Translations under genes and position numbers: made by a program | Assembly: GCF_900102815.1 (NCBI RefSeq) | Contig: NZ_FNGF01000001.1 | Location: 1-64,000 of the forward strand | DNA from: Glycomyces sambucus | GTDB lineage: Bacteria > Actinomycetota > Actinomycetes > Mycobacteriales > Micromonosporaceae | Length of the DNA: 64,000 bases | Direction: 5' to 3' | Notes under the pieces: model-generated | What the model saw: only the letters and a program-made list of their open reading frames with translations | What the model was told of the DNA's origin: nothing | Database searches by the model: none | In this document: piece by piece, positions 32,974 to 41,492 of the stretch | Layout: each line of letters opens with the position of its first letter | Position numbering within the stretch: the stretch's first letter is position 1

Positions 32974-33657
32974 TCAGTAGCCCACAGTGAACCGGCGCTG
33001 GACGTGCCGCGCGGTCTCGGCTTCGTCGACCGCGGCCATCGCCAAGTCCTCGAGGCTGATGTCACTGCTGCCGTCCTCACGCACCAGGAGCCGGTCGCCG
33101 CCGACGCGGAAGCGGCCGGTCCGCTCTCCCGGCCGGATGAGGCCGGCCGACGGGCTGATGTAGGTCCACCGCCGGTTCGAAGTGCGGTAGACCGCCAGCG
33201 CCTCGACACCGGCCCTGATGGCGTTCACGTACTCCACGGGCACGCCGAGCGCTTCCGGCAGGCCCGCCGCGAAGCCCTCAGCGTCGACGACCATCAGGCC
33301 GGGGGCCACTTCCAGGCTTCCGGCGCCGCCCATGACGATGAGCCGGACCGCCGGGTGCGTTTCGAGCGCTTTCACCATTGCCGTTGCGGCCCTGGGGAGG
33401 ACGTCGGCGTTGGCGATGGTGTCGGAGATGCCCCGTCCAGCGTTGATCGCCAGGACGACGACGTCGAGTCCGCCGATGGCATCGGCGATGCTCACCGGGT
33501 CGAGGACGTCGGCGACGGCCCAGCGCACCGATGCACCGTCCCGTCCGAGGCGGGCCGGGTCGCTGGTGAAGGCGGTGACCTGGTGTCCGCGCTCCACCGC
33601 TTCGAGGACGATCTGACCTCCGATGGCGCCTGTGGCGCCGAATACTCCGATGTGCAT
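32974..33657 (-). CDS. NAD(P)H-binding epimerase-like protein
   Basis: A 227-residue atypical SDR. It begins MHIGVFGATGAIGGQIVLEA (dinucleotide motif), followed by AVADVLDPVSIADAIGGLDVVVLAI, LIVMGGAGSLEVAP and, near the end, SSDISLEDLAMAAVDEAE. This is the NAD(P)H-binding / YwnB-like family (PF13460 type), of unknown substrate. The ATG has GGAGA upstream. It is divergent from a TetR regulator with repeats in the shared region (TAGTTTC at 33719 and 33739; ATATTCAAC and ATATTGAAC near 33687-33712), and so may be its target. Confidence 0.87.
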   Translation of the reverse strand: MHIGVFGATGAIGGQIVLEAVERGHQVTAFTSDPARLGRDGASVRWAVADVLDPVSIADAIGGLDVVVLAINAGRGISDTIANADVLPRAATAMVKALETHPAVRLIVMGGAGSLEVAPGLMVVDAEGFAAGLPEALGVPVEYVNAIRAGVEALAVYRTSNRRWTYISPSAGLIRPGERTGRFRVGGDRLLVREDGSSDISLEDLAMAAVDEAETARHVQRRFTVGY

Positions 33658-33765
33658 TGCGGGTCTCCGTTCTCGCTCTCGTAACGATATTCAACGACGA
33701 TCAGATATTGAACGCCGTGTAGTTTCTATACGGAGCTTAGTTTCCGCACGGGGTATGCTGTCAAC

Positions 33766-34470
33766 GTGACGAACACGACTCCGACGCGGCGCGAACAACT
33801 CCGGCTCGACACCACGGCCGAGATCAAGCGGGTCGCGCTGGTGCTCCTGGCCGAGGGCGGGCCGGACGCGATCGCGCTCCGGGCCATCGCCCGCCGGATG
33901 CGGATGACGGCCGGAGCGCTGTACAGCTACTACGCGACCCGCGACGACCTCATCACCGCGCTCACCCGCGACATGTACACCTCCCTGGTGGACCGGACGG
34001 AGGCAGCGCGCGACGCGCACCCGGCCGGCGCGCCCGCCGCGCGGCTGCTCGCATGGGGCGAGGCGTTCAGGTCGTGGGCGGTCGACCACCCCGCCGGGTT
34101 CCGGCTCGTCTACGGCGACCCGGTCCGCGGCTACCGTGCCCCCGAAGGCGGCGCCGCCCCCGAGGCCGCGTCACGGGCCTGCGCCGGACTGACCGGCCTC
34201 GTCGCCGCAGCCTGGCCGCTCCCGAACCGAGGACCCGAGGACGACTACGACTGGGACGACTTCGACCCCGGCCTGGCCGCCCTGGTCAAGGAGAAGTTCC
34301 CGAACCTCCCGCCCGCCGCAGTCGCGCTCGCCCTGCGAGTCTGGGGCCGGATGCACGGACTGGTCGCCCTAGAGGTCTACGGCCACTTGCGATCCCAGGC
34401 CAAGGACCCCGCACGGCTCTACCGGGCCGAACTCCGCGACCTGACCCGCTCCCTCGGTCTCGACACCTAA
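33766..34470 (+). CDS. TetR/AcrR-family regulator
   Basis: A 234-residue regulator. The HTH (about 15-62) has TTAEIKRVALVLLAEGGPDAIALRAIARRMRMTAGALYSYYATRDDLI; the ligand-binding half includes WGEAFRSWAVDHPAGFRLVYGDPVRGY and a C-terminal WGRMHGLVALEVYGH, as in the TetR group with a WHG domain. The GTG start follows a -10 box TATGCT (33754-33759) by 6 bases without a ribosome site, so it is probably leaderless. It likely controls the divergent NAD(P)H-binding protein. Confidence 0.88.
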   Translation: MTNTTPTRREQLRLDTTAEIKRVALVLLAEGGPDAIALRAIARRMRMTAGALYSYYATRDDLITALTRDMYTSLVDRTEAARDAHPAGAPAARLLAWGEAFRSWAVDHPAGFRLVYGDPVRGYRAPEGGAAPEAASRACAGLTGLVAAAWPLPNRGPEDDYDWDDFDPGLAALVKEKFPNLPPAAVALALRVWGRMHGLVALEVYGHLRSQAKDPARLYRAELRDLTRSLGLDT

Positions 34471-34650
34471 GGCGCCGAAGACGGGAAAGACGACGCTCGT
34501 GGCCGTCAAGCGACGGACGTCGAGTTTGCGCGGCTCCCGTGCCGCGAGGCAGATGCCGGCATTCCCCATGCCGCCCAGGCCCCCTCGCGAACCCTGAAGG
34601 CCACCAGCATCGCCGACACCACGGCCACACGCACGGACGGCCCCAGGGTA

Positions 34651-34679
34651 TTGACGCACATCGGTGAATGCACTATTCC
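34651..34679 (+). promoter_or_regulatory. Promoter of the YeiH-type transporter operon
   Basis: TTGACG (34651-34656), a 17-base spacer, TATTCC (34674-34679). The palindrome TCCTATAGGA (34677-34686) overlaps the -10 and transcription start and may be an operator. The preceding 34471-34650 stretch shows no gene. Confidence 0.6.
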
Positions 34680-34715
34680 TATAGGAGAACTCTGCTTTAA
34701 GAGAGGAAGTGCCCC

Positions 34716-34880
34716 ATGAGCAGTGAGTCCCCCTCCGGCGATGCCCCCGCCACCGCAACGCCCGACCCCGACGAACCCCGTCCGCGCGCGTTCAACGAGG
34801 ACTGGGCCGCGGTCGTCGTCGGCCTCGCCCTCCTCGCCCTCGTCCTGATCGGCGCCATCCCCGAAGGAGTGATCCCCTAA
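34716..34880 (+). CDS. 54-residue single-helix membrane protein paired with YeiH
   Basis: An ATG with GAGAGGAAG upstream opens a 54-codon frame whose TAA overlaps the ATG of the transporter (TAATG). The first 30 residues are acidic and proline-rich; then NEDWAAVVVGLALLALVLIGAIP forms one membrane helix. Larger YeiH-family proteins carry a similar EDW-type first helix fused to the transporter, so this peptide looks like that helix encoded separately. It is probably a subunit; that is inferred from the overlap and the sequence. Confidence 0.75.
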   Translation: MSSESPSGDAPATATPDPDEPRPRAFNEDWAAVVVGLALLALVLIGAIPEGVIP

Positions 34881-36049
34881 TGGCCACCGAGAACGCCGAC
34901 GCCCAGGCCGCCGCGGAGCCCGCCGCCCCCGCGACCTCCGAGACGGCCGCCCTCACCGACACCGCCCCCGCCACCCGCGCACCCTGGGGCTTCATCGCTC
35001 TCGGCGTGCTCATCGTGCTCATCCTGGGCGCGGTCACCCGCTTCCTCGAACAGCACGTCCCCGAATGGGCCGCCGGCACCGCCTTCGCCGAGGTCGCCGC
35101 CGCCGTCGAGTACCCCGTCTACGCGATCGTCCTCGGCCTCCTCGGCGGCCTCGTCATCACCCTGACCGGCCTGCGCGACAAGGTCGCCGACGGCTTCCGC
35201 ACCGAGTTCTTCATCAAGACCGGCCTCGTGCTCCTCGGCGCCTCCATCAACCTGTCCGTCATCGCCCGCGCCGCGGGTCCCGCGATCGCCCAGGCGCTCA
35301 TCGTGGTCCCCACCGTCTTCCTGTTCACGTGGTGGCTGGCCGGACGCCTCGGCCTCGACGAGAAGCTGCGAGCGCTCCTGTCCTCGGCCGTCTCGATCTG
35401 CGGCGTCTCCGCCGCCATCACCGCCGCGGGCGCCGTGCGCGCCCGCCGCGAGCAGCTCGCCTACACCGCGAGCCTCGTCATCCTCTTCGCCCTGCCCTCG
35501 ATCTTCCTGCTGCCGTGGCTCGCCGACGTCCTCAACCTGTCCACCCCCGTGGCGGGCGCCTGGATCGGCGGCAACATCGACACCACCGCCGCGGTCGCCG
35601 CCGCCGGCGCGCTCGTCGGCGAGGAGGCCCTCCAGATCGCCGCGGTCGTCAAGAGCACCCAGAACGTCCTCATGGGACTCGTGGCCGTCGCCCTCACCGC
35701 GTACTTCACGTACCGAGTCGAGCGCACACCCGGCTCGGCCCGCCCCGGCCTCGGCACACTGTGGACGCGCTTCCCGAAGTTCGTCCTCGGCTTCATCCTC
35801 GCCTCGGTCGTCGCCACGATCTACCTCAACCAGGTCGGCGACGCCGGAGCCGACACCATCGGCGTGGTCAACGACCTGCGCACCTGGTTCCTCATCCTCG
35901 CCTTCGTCTCCATCGGCCTCGAATTCCGCCTCACGCGCCTGCGCGAGGCCGGATGGAAGCCCATCGCCGTCTTCGGCGGCGCCGCCGTGTTCAACCTGGC
36001 CTTGGCCCTGCTGCTCGCGTCGCTCCTGTTCCGCGGCTTCGAAGCCTGA
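34880..36049 (+). CDS. YeiH-family putative sulfate exporter
   Basis: A 389-residue membrane protein with about 10 helices. After a 35-residue alanine-rich cytoplasmic start it has the family blocks EFFIKTGLVLLGASINLSVI, LLSSAVSICGVSAAITAAGAV, GAWIGGNIDTTAAVAAAGAL, VVKSTQNVLMG and the late FVSIGLEF. Members are linked to sulfonate or sulfate export, largely by inference. It is translationally coupled to the 54-residue peptide upstream and has a strong promoter in front of that gene. Confidence 0.88.
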   Translation: MATENADAQAAAEPAAPATSETAALTDTAPATRAPWGFIALGVLIVLILGAVTRFLEQHVPEWAAGTAFAEVAAAVEYPVYAIVLGLLGGLVITLTGLRDKVADGFRTEFFIKTGLVLLGASINLSVIARAAGPAIAQALIVVPTVFLFTWWLAGRLGLDEKLRALLSSAVSICGVSAAITAAGAVRARREQLAYTASLVILFALPSIFLLPWLADVLNLSTPVAGAWIGGNIDTTAAVAAAGALVGEEALQIAAVVKSTQNVLMGLVAVALTAYFTYRVERTPGSARPGLGTLWTRFPKFVLGFILASVVATIYLNQVGDAGADTIGVVNDLRTWFLILAFVSIGLEFRLTRLREAGWKPIAVFGGAAVFNLALALLLASLLFRGFEA

Positions 36050-36055
36050 CCCCGC

Positions 36056-36090
36056 GGCGGGCCGGCCACTCCCAGGACCGGCCCGCCGAC
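36056..36090 (+). terminator. Terminator hairpin after the transporter gene
   Basis: GC-rich arms (left CGGCGGGGCCGG, right CCGGCCCGCCG) pair with a single bulged base, 6 bases past the stop codon. Confidence 0.7.
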
Positions 36091-36175
36091 CGGAAACGAC
36101 AGCCCCCTGGACGCGAGCACATCAGGCGCGCCACCGATGCCGGGGCCGGAGTGATCACGGTGACCCCGTGCGCGT

Positions 36176-36201
36176 GTTTGCGGGCCCTCCAGCGACGGTA
36201 T
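36176..36201 (+). promoter_or_regulatory. SigB/SigF-type promoter before the truncated sigma gene
   Basis: GTTT (36176-36179), a 16-base spacer, CGGTAT (36196-36201), one base from the GTTT/GGGTAT consensus. A hairpin (CCAGGAG...CTCCTGG, about 36221-36243) lies in the leader. Confidence 0.5.
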
Positions 36202-36289
36202 ACATCGATATCACTCGATTCCAGGAGTCTCGTTCACCTCCTGGATCGCCGTCGTCGACGACGTCGCCGCCTTCAAGAGAGGCCAGATC

Positions 36290-36622
36290 ATGCTCGTCCA
36301 GCACCTCCCGGTTCCGTCGACCCCCACCAGGGCCGATGAGTTCACTCCCCTGCTCGCCCAGCTCCAGGGCCTGGCGGACGGGGACCCGCGCGCAGGTCTG
36401 GTGCGCGAGGAGGTCGTCATCGCCGCCGTGCCGCTGCTCCACCACATCGCCTACCGGTTCACCGGGCGCGGCCTGCCCCAGGACCAGCTGCTCGAGATCG
36501 CCGCAGCCGCCCTGAACGCCGCCGTCGACCGCTTCACCCAGGCCCGCAGCGGCGACTTCCTCGCCTACGCCGTGCCCCGCATCGCCGACGAACTCCGACG
36601 CCGCTGCCACACCGAATCCTGA
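36290..36622 (+). CDS. Short sigma-factor-like protein, region 2 only
   Basis: A 110-residue protein similar to region 2 of SigB/SigF-type factors: AAVPLLHHIAYRFTGRGLPQDQLLEIAAAALNAAVDRFTQARSGDFLAYAVPRIADELRR lines up with the same part of the factor encoded at 8975-9793. Regions 3 and 4 are missing; the gene ends right after region 2 with a normal stop. The ATG has AGAGAGG upstream, and a SigB-type promoter lies before it, so it appears expressed. It could compete for core polymerase or bind an anti-sigma factor; alternatively it is a remnant. Confidence 0.65.
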   Translation: MLVQHLPVPSTPTRADEFTPLLAQLQGLADGDPRAGLVREEVVIAAVPLLHHIAYRFTGRGLPQDQLLEIAAAALNAAVDRFTQARSGDFLAYAVPRIADELRRRCHTES

Positions 36623-36772
36623 ACACCCAAGACGCGAACCCCGCCGCCACCGCGCGACCGCGGACCCGAGCGCTTTTGTCGCTCCGGGTCGCGTCTGCAC
36701 CGACACCATCGACAAAACAGGGTCGGTCACCCCCACCGGCCGTCCCGAAGGCCCCATCAAACCTGCATAGCA

Positions 36773-36824
36773 AAACAGGCCGAACCTTTGCAGGTTCGAC
36801 CTGTTTCCGATCTCTTGAGAGATC
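36773..36824. repeat. Two hairpins in front of the first HTH gene
   Basis: The first is AAACAGG-GAACCT pairing with AGGTTC-CCTGTTT (36773-36806, with a 2-base internal bulge on each side). The second is the dyad GATCTCT/AGAGATC (36809-36824), ending 2 bases before the HTH start codon. The second HTH copy at 52599 has the same layout with different bases. A further terminator-like hairpin lies near 36661-36690. Confidence 0.65.
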
Positions 36825-36826
36825 AC

Positions 36827-37291
36827 ATGGTCGCCCTAAGTCGTGCTTATTTGAACCTGAACCCCCAGCTCACGGGCCTACTCGAACGCCTCCAAGGCCC
36901 GTGGCCCGCCCGCGGCCCCGAAACCGGGCCCGTGACCCCCGACTCCCCCGACGACCAGCCCGACGTCGCCTACCCGCCAGCGCCGCCACGAGCGCTCCGC
37001 ACACGCTTCTCCCCCACCGAGCGGGCCGAACTGATCGCCGCCTTCAACGCCGGCACCACCCAGAAGATCCTTGCCGCGAAGTACGGCATCAGCCCCACTT
37101 CCATCAAACGCCTCGTCCACGGATCCTCCAACCGACCCCAAGCCACCGCCAACCGCCTCACCCCCGAACAACGCGTCGCCATCGCCGCCATGCACGCGAC
37201 CACCGGCATCACCAAGGCCGAACTCGCCCGCACCTACGGCGTCGGCCTCAGCACCATCAAACGCATCCTCCGCGAGCATCGAGGAGCATGA
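36827..37291 (+). CDS. Double-HTH recombinase-like DNA-binding protein, copy 1
   Basis: A 154-residue protein with two helix-turn-helix units: ERAELIAAFNAGTTQKILAAKYGISPTSIKRLVHG (about 65-100) and EQRVAIAAMHATTGITKAELARTYGVGLSTIKRILREH (about 112-150). These resemble the HTH_7/Hin-type domains at the end of serine recombinases, but no catalytic domain is present. The N-terminal part (LSRAYLNLNPQLTGLLERLQGPWPARGP) is conserved with the copy at 52599. An upstream TTG is possible, but the ATG at 36827 is where similarity between copies begins. Probably a DNA-binding component of a mobile element or island. Confidence 0.65.
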   Translation: MVALSRAYLNLNPQLTGLLERLQGPWPARGPETGPVTPDSPDDQPDVAYPPAPPRALRTRFSPTERAELIAAFNAGTTQKILAAKYGISPTSIKRLVHGSSNRPQATANRLTPEQRVAIAAMHATTGITKAELARTYGVGLSTIKRILREHRGA

Positions 37292-37306
37292 CTGCGGAGC
37301 CTCCGC

Positions 37307-38215
37307 CTACCGCTCCCCGCCAGGCGCATCGGACCAGAGTGCACCGATCATCTGTAGTAGTCGGGCTTCATCTGAGTCGGGGTCATCCATTCTGACTGTT
37401 TGGATGTCAGCGAGAGCACCTACAAGCGTCACCTCGGGAAAATCTGCAGACTCCATTTCCTGTTCGACCTGGTCGAACAGGATCGTGAGCACAGATTCCT
37501 TCCTTGGGTGCCACTGTCCCTCGATGATGCTGCGCTGGACGGCCTCAAGTTCATCACGCACAGAGGGTGTCGCCTCGCCCCACTGCTGGGCCCGTCGCCG
37601 GTGAAGAACGGACATCCATGAGAGGTGCACGAGTTTGCCAAGGACCGCCGTCGCGGGCTGGCCGGCGCCCATCTCCGCCACTTGCAATCCTGCAGCTGTT
37701 GCGTAAGCATGCGCAACACCGGGGGAAGTCGGAAAGTACGGCTGCGGTCCGAGGCGTGCGACCTGGATGCCTCCGACACTAACCTCGTCACCCACCCGCG
37801 GCGCGACTATCACATTCGCTTCAAGCTGCCTCCTCAAACTGTCATCAAACCGTTCAGCTGCCGCCAGTGCGGTATGCCAGGCGCCGAGAGGCATCGTCAC
37901 GAGGAAGGCGAGGTCTTCAATCCCAAAGCGAGTCTGCTCTGGAAGATGAAGAACCTGGATTTCCCGCTCCGGCACCTCGACGAAGACTGCGTCGAGGATC
38001 GCTGTTTGTCGATCGATCACTCTACTTTCAGATGTCTCGAGGAATTCGTGCACGGCGCGCTCGTCGTCAAGTCGCAACCGCTTGAATTCAGATGGGTCAC
38101 GTAGGGACGCCGCAGCCAGCACAGACAAGAGCGTGAATCGCTCGATGAGCGTCTCTGGAATCGGTTCGCCGAGGTCAGAGAGTATCGGCGCACCAACCTG
38201 CCGTGCCTTGCTCAA
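37307..38215 (-). CDS. C-terminal part of the nuclease-STAND gene, after a frameshift
   Basis: An open frame of 302 codons from a TTG at 38215. Reading upstream in the same frame past this TTG gives protein-like sequence overlapping the end of the 38233-41325 frame (SHAKADARERQPDPTATSLAHATVALGAIVRDTPRSALAKTLKDAANRL in segments), while the end of that other frame is arginine-rich and unlike protein. So this is most likely the last third of one large gene broken by a single missing base near 38350-38370. The content is alpha-helical with no known domain; segments such as LPEQTRFGIEDLAFLVTMPLG and ESVLTILFDQVEQEME are well-formed helices. It could also be a separate partner protein started from the TTG. 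Confidence 0.6.
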   Translation of the reverse strand: MSKARQVGAPILSDLGEPIPETLIERFTLLSVLAAASLRDPSEFKRLRLDDERAVHEFLETSESRVIDRQTAILDAVFVEVPEREIQVLHLPEQTRFGIEDLAFLVTMPLGAWHTALAAAERFDDSLRRQLEANVIVAPRVGDEVSVGGIQVARLGPQPYFPTSPGVAHAYATAAGLQVAEMGAGQPATAVLGKLVHLSWMSVLHRRRAQQWGEATPSVRDELEAVQRSIIEGQWHPRKESVLTILFDQVEQEMESADFPEVTLVGALADIQTVRMDDPDSDEARLLQMIGALWSDAPGGER

Positions 38216-38232
38216 GCGGTTGGCGGCGTCCT

Positions 38233-41200
38233 TCAGAGTTTTTGCCAGCGCCGACCTCGGAGTGTCGCGGACGATAGCGCCAAGTGCAACGGTGGCGTGC
38301 GCAAGTGACGTCGCGGTGGGATCTGGCTGTCTTTCGCGTGCGTCTGCCTTCGCATGCGAAGGGGAAGGCCATCGTCAAGGGCTGGTGGTTCGGGTTGCAG
38401 CATGTTCGCTTGTCGCTGGACTGCGTCAACCTTCGTGGCCCATTCGCTGCGGCGGCGGACGTTGTCGGTGGTCTTCAGGCGGTAGGGCGCTTCAGCGGCA
38501 AGTGCGAGAAGTTCAGCACCGAGGCGGGCTTCCTCGGTCAGGAGTTCGGTCCAGGTTTCGGCCGCGGCGAGCCGGCGCAGGGCGGCGCAGAACCCGACGT
38601 TGCGTCGAACTCCGGTGCGTTCTGCCCTGACCGTTGAGGAAATCAGGCGCCGCGCGGGCTCGTAGCCGTCAGCCATGAATGGCCTGCCCGACGGCGAGTA
38701 GGTGCGTACTCCTACCGCGGGCGCGTCTGGGCAGGCGGAGGCGATTCGGTTGGATAGAGCTATGGCGATTGCTTCGAGCGTATCTGCGTTGGGATGCTCA
38801 TCCGGTTCCCAGGATAGTGAGTCACTGATGGTCTCAATCTCGCTGGCTTGGAGGATGGAAACGTGGGGAACGTCGTCTTCCATCGCGATGGCGAACGCCC
38901 AGCGTTCCGCCTTTGCGACTATGTTGGCGCGATGCTCAATCGATCCGAGTGCGGTGGCTGCGGTGTCGCGGGGAAGCAGATGGAAAAGCGCTTCCGTGAG
39001 GCGGGCCCAGTATGCTGCCTCGGCACGGTTGGAGGGCAGCGAGAAGTGTCGGTGCACCTGTTCGATCTGGGTTTGCTCAAGGGGCACAGTGCCGGCGAGT
39101 GCTTCGAGCAACCGCACCACGTCCACCAGACCAGCGTTCTGTGCCAGTTCGGCGATGTTGTTGGCGTTGAGTGCCGAGGACAGTTCGACCAGGACCTCCT
39201 CAGATCGCTCCGGCATGGCTCGGACGAGAGGGCTGAGGGCTAGTCTGATGACTCGTGAATTGGCGTCATTGGCCTCGGCAAGCGTGCCTTGCCGCTTGAT
39301 TGCATATGCAAAGGAAGCGGCGGTATCAATCGACCAGCCTTCCGGGAGCTCGGCGGTGAATACTCGCAGGCAGGCGCGGGCGTAGATGAGATTGTCGGCT
39401 CGCTCCGCGCCTTCGAGGAGTTCGGCAAGCGTCGCCGCATCCAGGTTCGGCGACCTGCGGAGGTGCTCAGCGAGCGCGCCCGCTACGTAGGGTGCCGAAC
39501 GCGGGAAGCGCTCCGCGGTTCGTCGCAGTAGCCAACTCGCTTCGCTGGTGGTCACAATCCGTGCCACCTCAGCAAGCGTTTCACCGAACGAGGGAGGCGG
39601 TGCATCATGGAGCTGCTCGGTGAGCGTGCGAGAGCGCAGCTCGTGAAGGCCACGCCAGGTGTCTCCGTCGAGGACGATGAGATGCTCTCCTCGGAGGACT
39701 CGGAGGGCGTCGCTAAGATCCTCGGCTGACACGCTGGGCGCGAACGCGGCCTTGATCGTTTCGACAGGGAGGGCGAAGCCGAGACTGTGAGCTCCCGTGA
39801 TCAACCGTGCTGCACGGCGTTGCAGTTCGCGGCCTGGTTCACGGAGGCCAGCCGCCTGTTCGGACAGGATGAGCTGCAGTCGCTGGCCTTTGAGTAGCAG
39901 CGCAAGGTACTCCATCAGATGTCCCTCGCAGCGCTGGAAGGCTTCGGCCGAAGCCATCGCCGACGGCAGTCCTGCCGTATTCAATCGTTGTGCGATTCGC
40001 TGGGCGGTCTGGTCATCGAGCATGGGCCGGACGATCTGCGCGGCACCACGTGCCAGTCGTGGATGGAAATCCTCGGCGCGGCATGCGCCAAACAGAATGA
40101 CTCCAGGCAGCTCTCGAAGCCCGCTCACCACGTCGGGCCAGTGTTCCATGTGCGGTCGGCCAAGATTGTCAGCGACGACGATGACCGGCGACTGCACCGT
40201 CGGTCTCGCCAGCTGAACATGGCGAATCAAGAGCGACACGTCCTCGTCGCTCCTGACTCGCCGAACCCGGACTATCCGCGATCCAAGCACCGCGTCACGC
40301 GCGGCACGCCAAAGGAGAACCGACTTCCCGCAGCCGGACGGCCCGACCACGAGCGCACACCGTTGATCCTGGGCAGCTTCGACCATAAGGGTCATTTCGC
40401 GAGGACGAAGAACATCGAGGTCGGCCGCAATGTGGCCGGGGGCCCCATCCACACCGAGGTAAAACTGGTCGGGCCGAACACCGGAGTCGGTAATGAAGTC
40501 CGCCGATCCGCATACTCCAGCAGCAACCGCCGCGTCGAGTCCTGCGACATCGACGGTCGACTGAATCTGCTCGATCAAGGTGTCGATGTCGCCAGGGGCA
40601 ATAGCCACGGCATTGGCCCGAGGTCGGGAGCGCTGCTCGGCGGCGGCAGCATGAAGTTGCGCATAGAGCTCGCTGACAACCAAGGTCGCTACCGACGGAT
40701 GGATCCCTGAACTGGTCCGCAGGAGTAGCTCACTTGAGGCTCGCAGGTTCCATGGCAGACGGACAAGATGCGTCTGTGCCACGAGCCGGTTCGCGAGCTG
40801 AGGGTCAATATCCCTGCTGATGAGCAGTTCGATCAGCCCATCGCGCGCGGTCGAGGGGGTGCTCAGGGTCTCATCCCATTCAGTGAAGGAGAGGCCCGAC
40901 CCCAGCTCGCCATCGGTGACGAGCACAATCGATCGCACATCGACGTACCTGCCGGCCTTGGCGGCGTGTGCCAGGACATCGGCGACTTCTGAGGCCGGCA
41001 TGGTGCCTGCTCCGGCGCCCTTCTCCTTGACCTGCAAGAGGACCCGTGAGCCGCTGGAAGTGAGGCAATCGATGTCCTCGTATCCCTCGGGCACAATCCG
41101 GGTGAAGTCACGCTCGCCAGCATGCGCCTCGATAGCCAGGTGAGCGGTGACAGCGATCTGCCAGGTCACACCTGCGACATTGCGGGCGCCCTGCCGCAAA

Positions 41201-41325
41201 CTCATCCACAACGCGTCGGCATCGGCGCCTTCGCTCAAGGCCGGTGGGGCGGCCGAGTTCGAATCTATTTGCGGCCGGCGGGGGCGTTTGGGCTTGCGCG
41301 GTGGCTTCACCACGAGCGTCTCCAT
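38233..41325 (-). CDS. Nuclease-STAND NTPase, candidate antiphage effector
   Basis: A 1030-codon frame. Residues 50-170 form a PD-(D/E)xK-type nuclease of the DUF4297/Cap4 kind: helix WQIAVTAHLAIEAH, then EDID (83-86) and LQVKEK (97-102) with the metal-binding D/E-QxK pattern. Residues 310-480 are a P-loop STAND-type NTPase with Walker A GPSGCGKS (328-335), Walker B VIVVADN (381-387) and a winged-helix-like part. From about 560 the chain is helical repeats. Nuclease-STAND proteins are known antiphage effectors (Avs-like): the repeats sense, the NTPase oligomerises, the nuclease cuts DNA. After about residue 985 the frame turns arginine-rich, and the real continuation lies in the next frame (37307 entry), giving about 1340 residues. 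It is divergent from a Schlafen-like gene. Confidence 0.75.
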   Translation of the reverse strand: METLVVKPPRKPKRPRRPQIDSNSAAPPALSEGADADALWMSLRQGARNVAGVTWQIAVTAHLAIEAHAGERDFTRIVPEGYEDIDCLTSSGSRVLLQVKEKGAGAGTMPASEVADVLAHAAKAGRYVDVRSIVLVTDGELGSGLSFTEWDETLSTPSTARDGLIELLISRDIDPQLANRLVAQTHLVRLPWNLRASSELLLRTSSGIHPSVATLVVSELYAQLHAAAAEQRSRPRANAVAIAPGDIDTLIEQIQSTVDVAGLDAAVAAGVCGSADFITDSGVRPDQFYLGVDGAPGHIAADLDVLRPREMTLMVEAAQDQRCALVVGPSGCGKSVLLWRAARDAVLGSRIVRVRRVRSDEDVSLLIRHVQLARPTVQSPVIVVADNLGRPHMEHWPDVVSGLRELPGVILFGACRAEDFHPRLARGAAQIVRPMLDDQTAQRIAQRLNTAGLPSAMASAEAFQRCEGHLMEYLALLLKGQRLQLILSEQAAGLREPGRELQRRAARLITGAHSLGFALPVETIKAAFAPSVSAEDLSDALRVLRGEHLIVLDGDTWRGLHELRSRTLTEQLHDAPPPSFGETLAEVARIVTTSEASWLLRRTAERFPRSAPYVAGALAEHLRRSPNLDAATLAELLEGAERADNLIYARACLRVFTAELPEGWSIDTAASFAYAIKRQGTLAEANDANSRVIRLALSPLVRAMPERSEEVLVELSSALNANNIAELAQNAGLVDVVRLLEALAGTVPLEQTQIEQVHRHFSLPSNRAEAAYWARLTEALFHLLPRDTAATALGSIEHRANIVAKAERWAFAIAMEDDVPHVSILQASEIETISDSLSWEPDEHPNADTLEAIAIALSNRIASACPDAPAVGVRTYSPSGRPFMADGYEPARRLISSTVRAERTGVRRNVGFCAALRRLAAAETWTELLTEEARLGAELLALAAEAPYRLKTTDNVRRRSEWATKVDAVQRQANMLQPEPPALDDGLPLRMRRQTHAKDSQIPPRRHLRTPPLHLALSSATLRGRRWQKL

Positions 41326-41492
41326 TCAACTGGCTCCGCTATTTTCGGGCTTCCCTATGTCCGCCATCTCCGGTTACCAGACTAGGAAATCCTCGACTGC
41401 CTGCGAGTCTACTGCAGAGCCGATGACACGCGGTCGTCCACTGCGCGAGGCATCGATCCGATGACCCGGCTACGAGTACTTATGATCTGTTC

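Noticed and set aside
38350-38370. Programmed -1 frameshift in the STAND gene
   Set aside because: The sequence in the ORF frame lacks a canonical X XXY YYZ slippery heptamer, so a mutation or read error is more likely.
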